Of a DNA stretch of 6,948 nt, positions 5,507-6,948 are shown one piece after another. The notes below the pieces were generated by a model. That model ran no database searches and had not been told where the DNA came from. It saw only the letters and a program-made list of their open reading frames with translations. The stretch lies in the NCBI GenBank assembly GCA_003243255.1, contig QFQM01000243.1, forward strand, positions 1 to 6,948, in the 5' to 3' direction. The first letter of the stretch is position 1. The number at the start of each line of letters is the position of its first letter. A program made the position numbers and the translations under genes. The DNA is from Flavobacterium psychrophilum (GTDB lineage: Bacteria > Bacteroidota > Bacteroidia > Flavobacteriales > Flavobacteriaceae).

Positions 5507-6221
5507 GCGCGAAAGGTATAGACGGAATGATTACCATAGACAGCAGGATTGCAGCGATGGCACTGACTGTTAAGTTGCCCAAACTCCATCCTCCCCCAGC
5601 CGACATCCTGAACAATACGATCAAGCCGGCGCACAGGAAAATAAAGAACCAATACCGCCACCTGCCCTTCCGTTTGGATACTTTTTCGGCGGGCATTGAA
5701 TACACTGCTCCCGCAATAATGATAAAACCGGCGAAGCTGCTCAGGTGCTGCGCGATCTTGTACCCTGGAAGGGGATGGCCAAATAGAAAGATATTTCCCT
5801 GAAGCAACTGGATTTTGCTGACAAAATATCCGCCGCTGTGCGTGAAGCTGTCCCACAGCAGGTGGGAGCAGGTACCCAACAGTATTGAATAAATAACTAC
5901 AATCCAGTGATGTTTTACATAGGGCATCCACTTGAAATCCCGGCAATTCTCCCACCTGGATCGTATCATCTGTGGGAGGTTGATGATCAGTTTTGTTCGC
6001 AGCGAATAATGAAAAATAAAGGTCAGCAGCAATGCCAGCGGCAGATCAAAATAGAAAACACCGGAGACGGTATGGCTGTACTTGCTGTACACGCTCATTC
6101 TAATGAAATACTCAAAATCGGGGACTATGCTTCCGATGACAAGCCCGGTCAAAGAAATCCGCTTTTCTCCGAATTTGTTGAGCGGTAGAATAATGGCCGG
6201 ATGGCAAAAGGTAAATGGCAT
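5469..6221 (-). CDS. DUF4184 family membrane protein
   Basis: The start chosen is the ATG at 6219-6221, because the protein then begins MPFTFCHPA, the usual N-terminus of DUF4184 proteins. The frame is open to a TTG at 6323, but those 34 extra residues are Cys/Lys-rich and not family-like. The 250 residues show H7-P8, a first helix with GLVIGSIVPDFEYF (26-39), SH50-T, FDLPLALLL (58-66), and SHLLWDSFTH (119-128). Further hydrophobic stretches lie near 60-72, 106-120, 160-176, 190-205 and 217-233. The conserved His and Asp residues at membrane edges recall the YdjM/YbcI type of membrane-bound metal-dependent hydrolases, so a metal site is plausible though unproven. It overlaps the next gene by 38 bases and follows the DUF1493-like gene after about 98 bases. 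Substrate unknown. Confidence 0.85.
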   Translation of the reverse strand: MPFTFCHPAIILPLNKFGEKRISLTGLVIGSIVPDFEYFIRMSVYSKYSHTVSGVFYFDLPLALLLTFIFHYSLRTKLIINLPQMIRSRWENCRDFKWMPYVKHHWIVVIYSILLGTCSHLLWDSFTHSGGYFVSKIQLLQGNIFLFGHPLPGYKIAQHLSSFAGFIIIAGAVYSMPAEKVSKRKGRWRYWFFIFLCAGLIVLFRMSAGGGWSLGNLTVSAIAAILLSMVIIPSIPFAHENSVIRDQEEY

Positions 6222-6319
6222 GTTTAGGATCTCAGTGTACGCGCTGGCTATTTGGTTCGACTCCCGTTTCTTTGAATAGAGATGTTTTCGATGCGTGCAT
6301 ATGCAATTGCGGAACAGGA

Positions 6320-6784
6320 TCAATAGGATAATACGAAACGGCTATTTTCCCGCAGGCGGTAGTCGCCTGCCAAATACCAGGTCAACATATCGCCAAATGT
6401 CAGGTCTAACCTGGGGTGGTCTTGCGAATGAAACAGCGATTTGTTTCTTTCATCCAATTTGCCAAGCGATAGCACCCATACGATCCATACCAATAAGGTG
6501 AAGGAGACTGACAGGAGGATCAACAATACGATATGTGAACCAAATAATTCTCCTTCACTCCTAAAATGTTTCGAATAGTCAAAGCCCGTATGTTTCAATT
6601 GGTACCTATCGACGAATTTCTCCAATAATTCCAGGTTGTCATCTCCATAACATGCAAGGTCTCCCTCGATTTTGGTGGATAAACCTGCAACAGATTCCCC
6701 TGTTTCCTGTTCGATAAATGACCGCAGTTCTATGTAGGCAGCCCTGGCGGATTTGAACCCGATGGGATATTCTTTCTGTTGCAT
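6320..6784 (-). CDS. DUF1493-like protein with inserted membrane segment
   Basis: A 154-residue protein. Residues 16-80 follow the DUF1493 pattern: a helix IELRSFIEQETG, LSTKIEGDLACYGDD (35-49, the family's DLxxxGDD signature), LLEKFVDRYQL, then FDYSKHFRSEGE (68-79). The family's closing motif appears as LTFGDMLTWYLAGDY (128-142). Between them lies a single strongly hydrophobic stretch, about 84-106, that looks like a transmembrane helix, followed by a charged loop. The protein may thus be anchored with its DUF1493 part in the cytoplasm. DUF1493 has an acyl-carrier-like helical look but no assigned function. It is the first gene of the minus-strand series, starting at ATG 6784. The 98 bases to the next gene are longer than the other operon gaps. 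Confidence 0.75.
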   Translation of the reverse strand: MQQKEYPIGFKSARAAYIELRSFIEQETGESVAGLSTKIEGDLACYGDDNLELLEKFVDRYQLKHTGFDYSKHFRSEGELFGSHIVLLILLSVSFTLLVWIVWVLSLGKLDERNKSLFHSQDHPRLDLTFGDMLTWYLAGDYRLRENSRFVLSY

Positions 6785-6948
6785 TTATTCTCTATGATGA
6801 AGGAACAATTTATGACTTCTTGTGCAAAATGAACCTTCTGATGGCTGTCAAGATTGTTTTGAGGCCTGAAATAAGTGGTGATAAAGGTGATCATGTTATC
6901 CTGTGATGGTGAGGCCGGCCAACCCATTGCAAAAATCGGTTACTCCAT
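6785..6948 (-). promoter_or_regulatory. Upstream region and weak promoter candidate for the minus operon
   Basis: On the minus strand, TTG (6849-6851, part of TTGACA) and TCATTTTG (6825-6832) are 16 bases apart. They approximate the TTTG/TAnnTTTG promoter with one mismatch in the -7 box, and the same spacing is seen at fic. This would give a leader of about 34 bases before the ATG at 6784. No complete gene is visible here; a minus frame at 6730-6927 seems to be a shadow. Confidence 0.25.

Noticed and set aside
5469..6323. DUF4184 gene starting at TTG 6323 (284 residues)
   Set aside because: The extra 34 residues are not family-like and would nearly join the preceding gene; MPFTFCHPA at 6221 is the typical N-terminus.
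6730..6927. Minus-strand frame of 65 codons upstream of the DUF1493-like gene
   Set aside because: It overlaps that gene in another frame, its end is a proline/serine-rich shadow of the coding sequence, and it has no recognisable motif.

Overview
The window looks like accessory DNA from a Bacteroidota chromosome, perhaps a Chitinophaga- or Sphingobacterium-like lineage. The main reasons are a TAnnTTTG-type -7 promoter box before the Fic gene, start codons preceded by A-rich stretches rather than Shine-Dalgarno sequences, and gene families (DUF4184, RDD, DUF1493, YwqG/PDCD2-like) that recur in the accessory regions of this phylum. The genus assignment is inference.

Left part (1-2067) is visibly AT-rich; for example, 961-1020 has 20 G+C in 60 bases. 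It starts with the C-terminal end of a small excisionase-like helix-turn-helix protein and a clear terminator (201-228). Next comes a gene-free stretch with two 133-bp-spaced copies of a two-box repeat. The second box of each copy resembles the 3' end of a tRNA, and the second copy is followed by a strong terminator (559-583). This looks like the end of an integrative element with tandem attachment-like sites. After another gene-free stretch comes a single Fic AMP-transferase gene. It is preceded by a striking operator-like array: two 62-bp modules with a 70-bp period, each carrying inverted half-sites, the last overlapping the -33 box.

Middle (2068-3404): base composition rises here (2701-2760 has 34 G+C in 60). 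A small minus-strand gene remnant resembling an EF-Tu domain-2-like barrel appears broken by a frameshift. It is followed by a plus-strand gene with a duplicated cysteine-rich module of the DUF1963/YwqG or PDCD2 type.

Right part (3447-6784): six co-directional minus-strand genes converge on the DUF1963-like gene. In transcription order they are a DUF1493-like protein with an inserted membrane segment, a DUF4184 membrane protein, an unknown helical protein overlapping it by 38 bases, a three-helix membrane protein, an RDD-family membrane protein, and an unknown protein with a soluble front and about five membrane segments. Spacing of 10-18 bases and the overlap suggest that at least the middle genes are translated from one message. 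The alternation of small soluble and membrane proteins of unknown function is typical of immunity or accessory gene clusters, but no toxin or secretion gene is visible, so a shared role remains a guess. No tRNA, rRNA, CRISPR array or transposase gene was seen.
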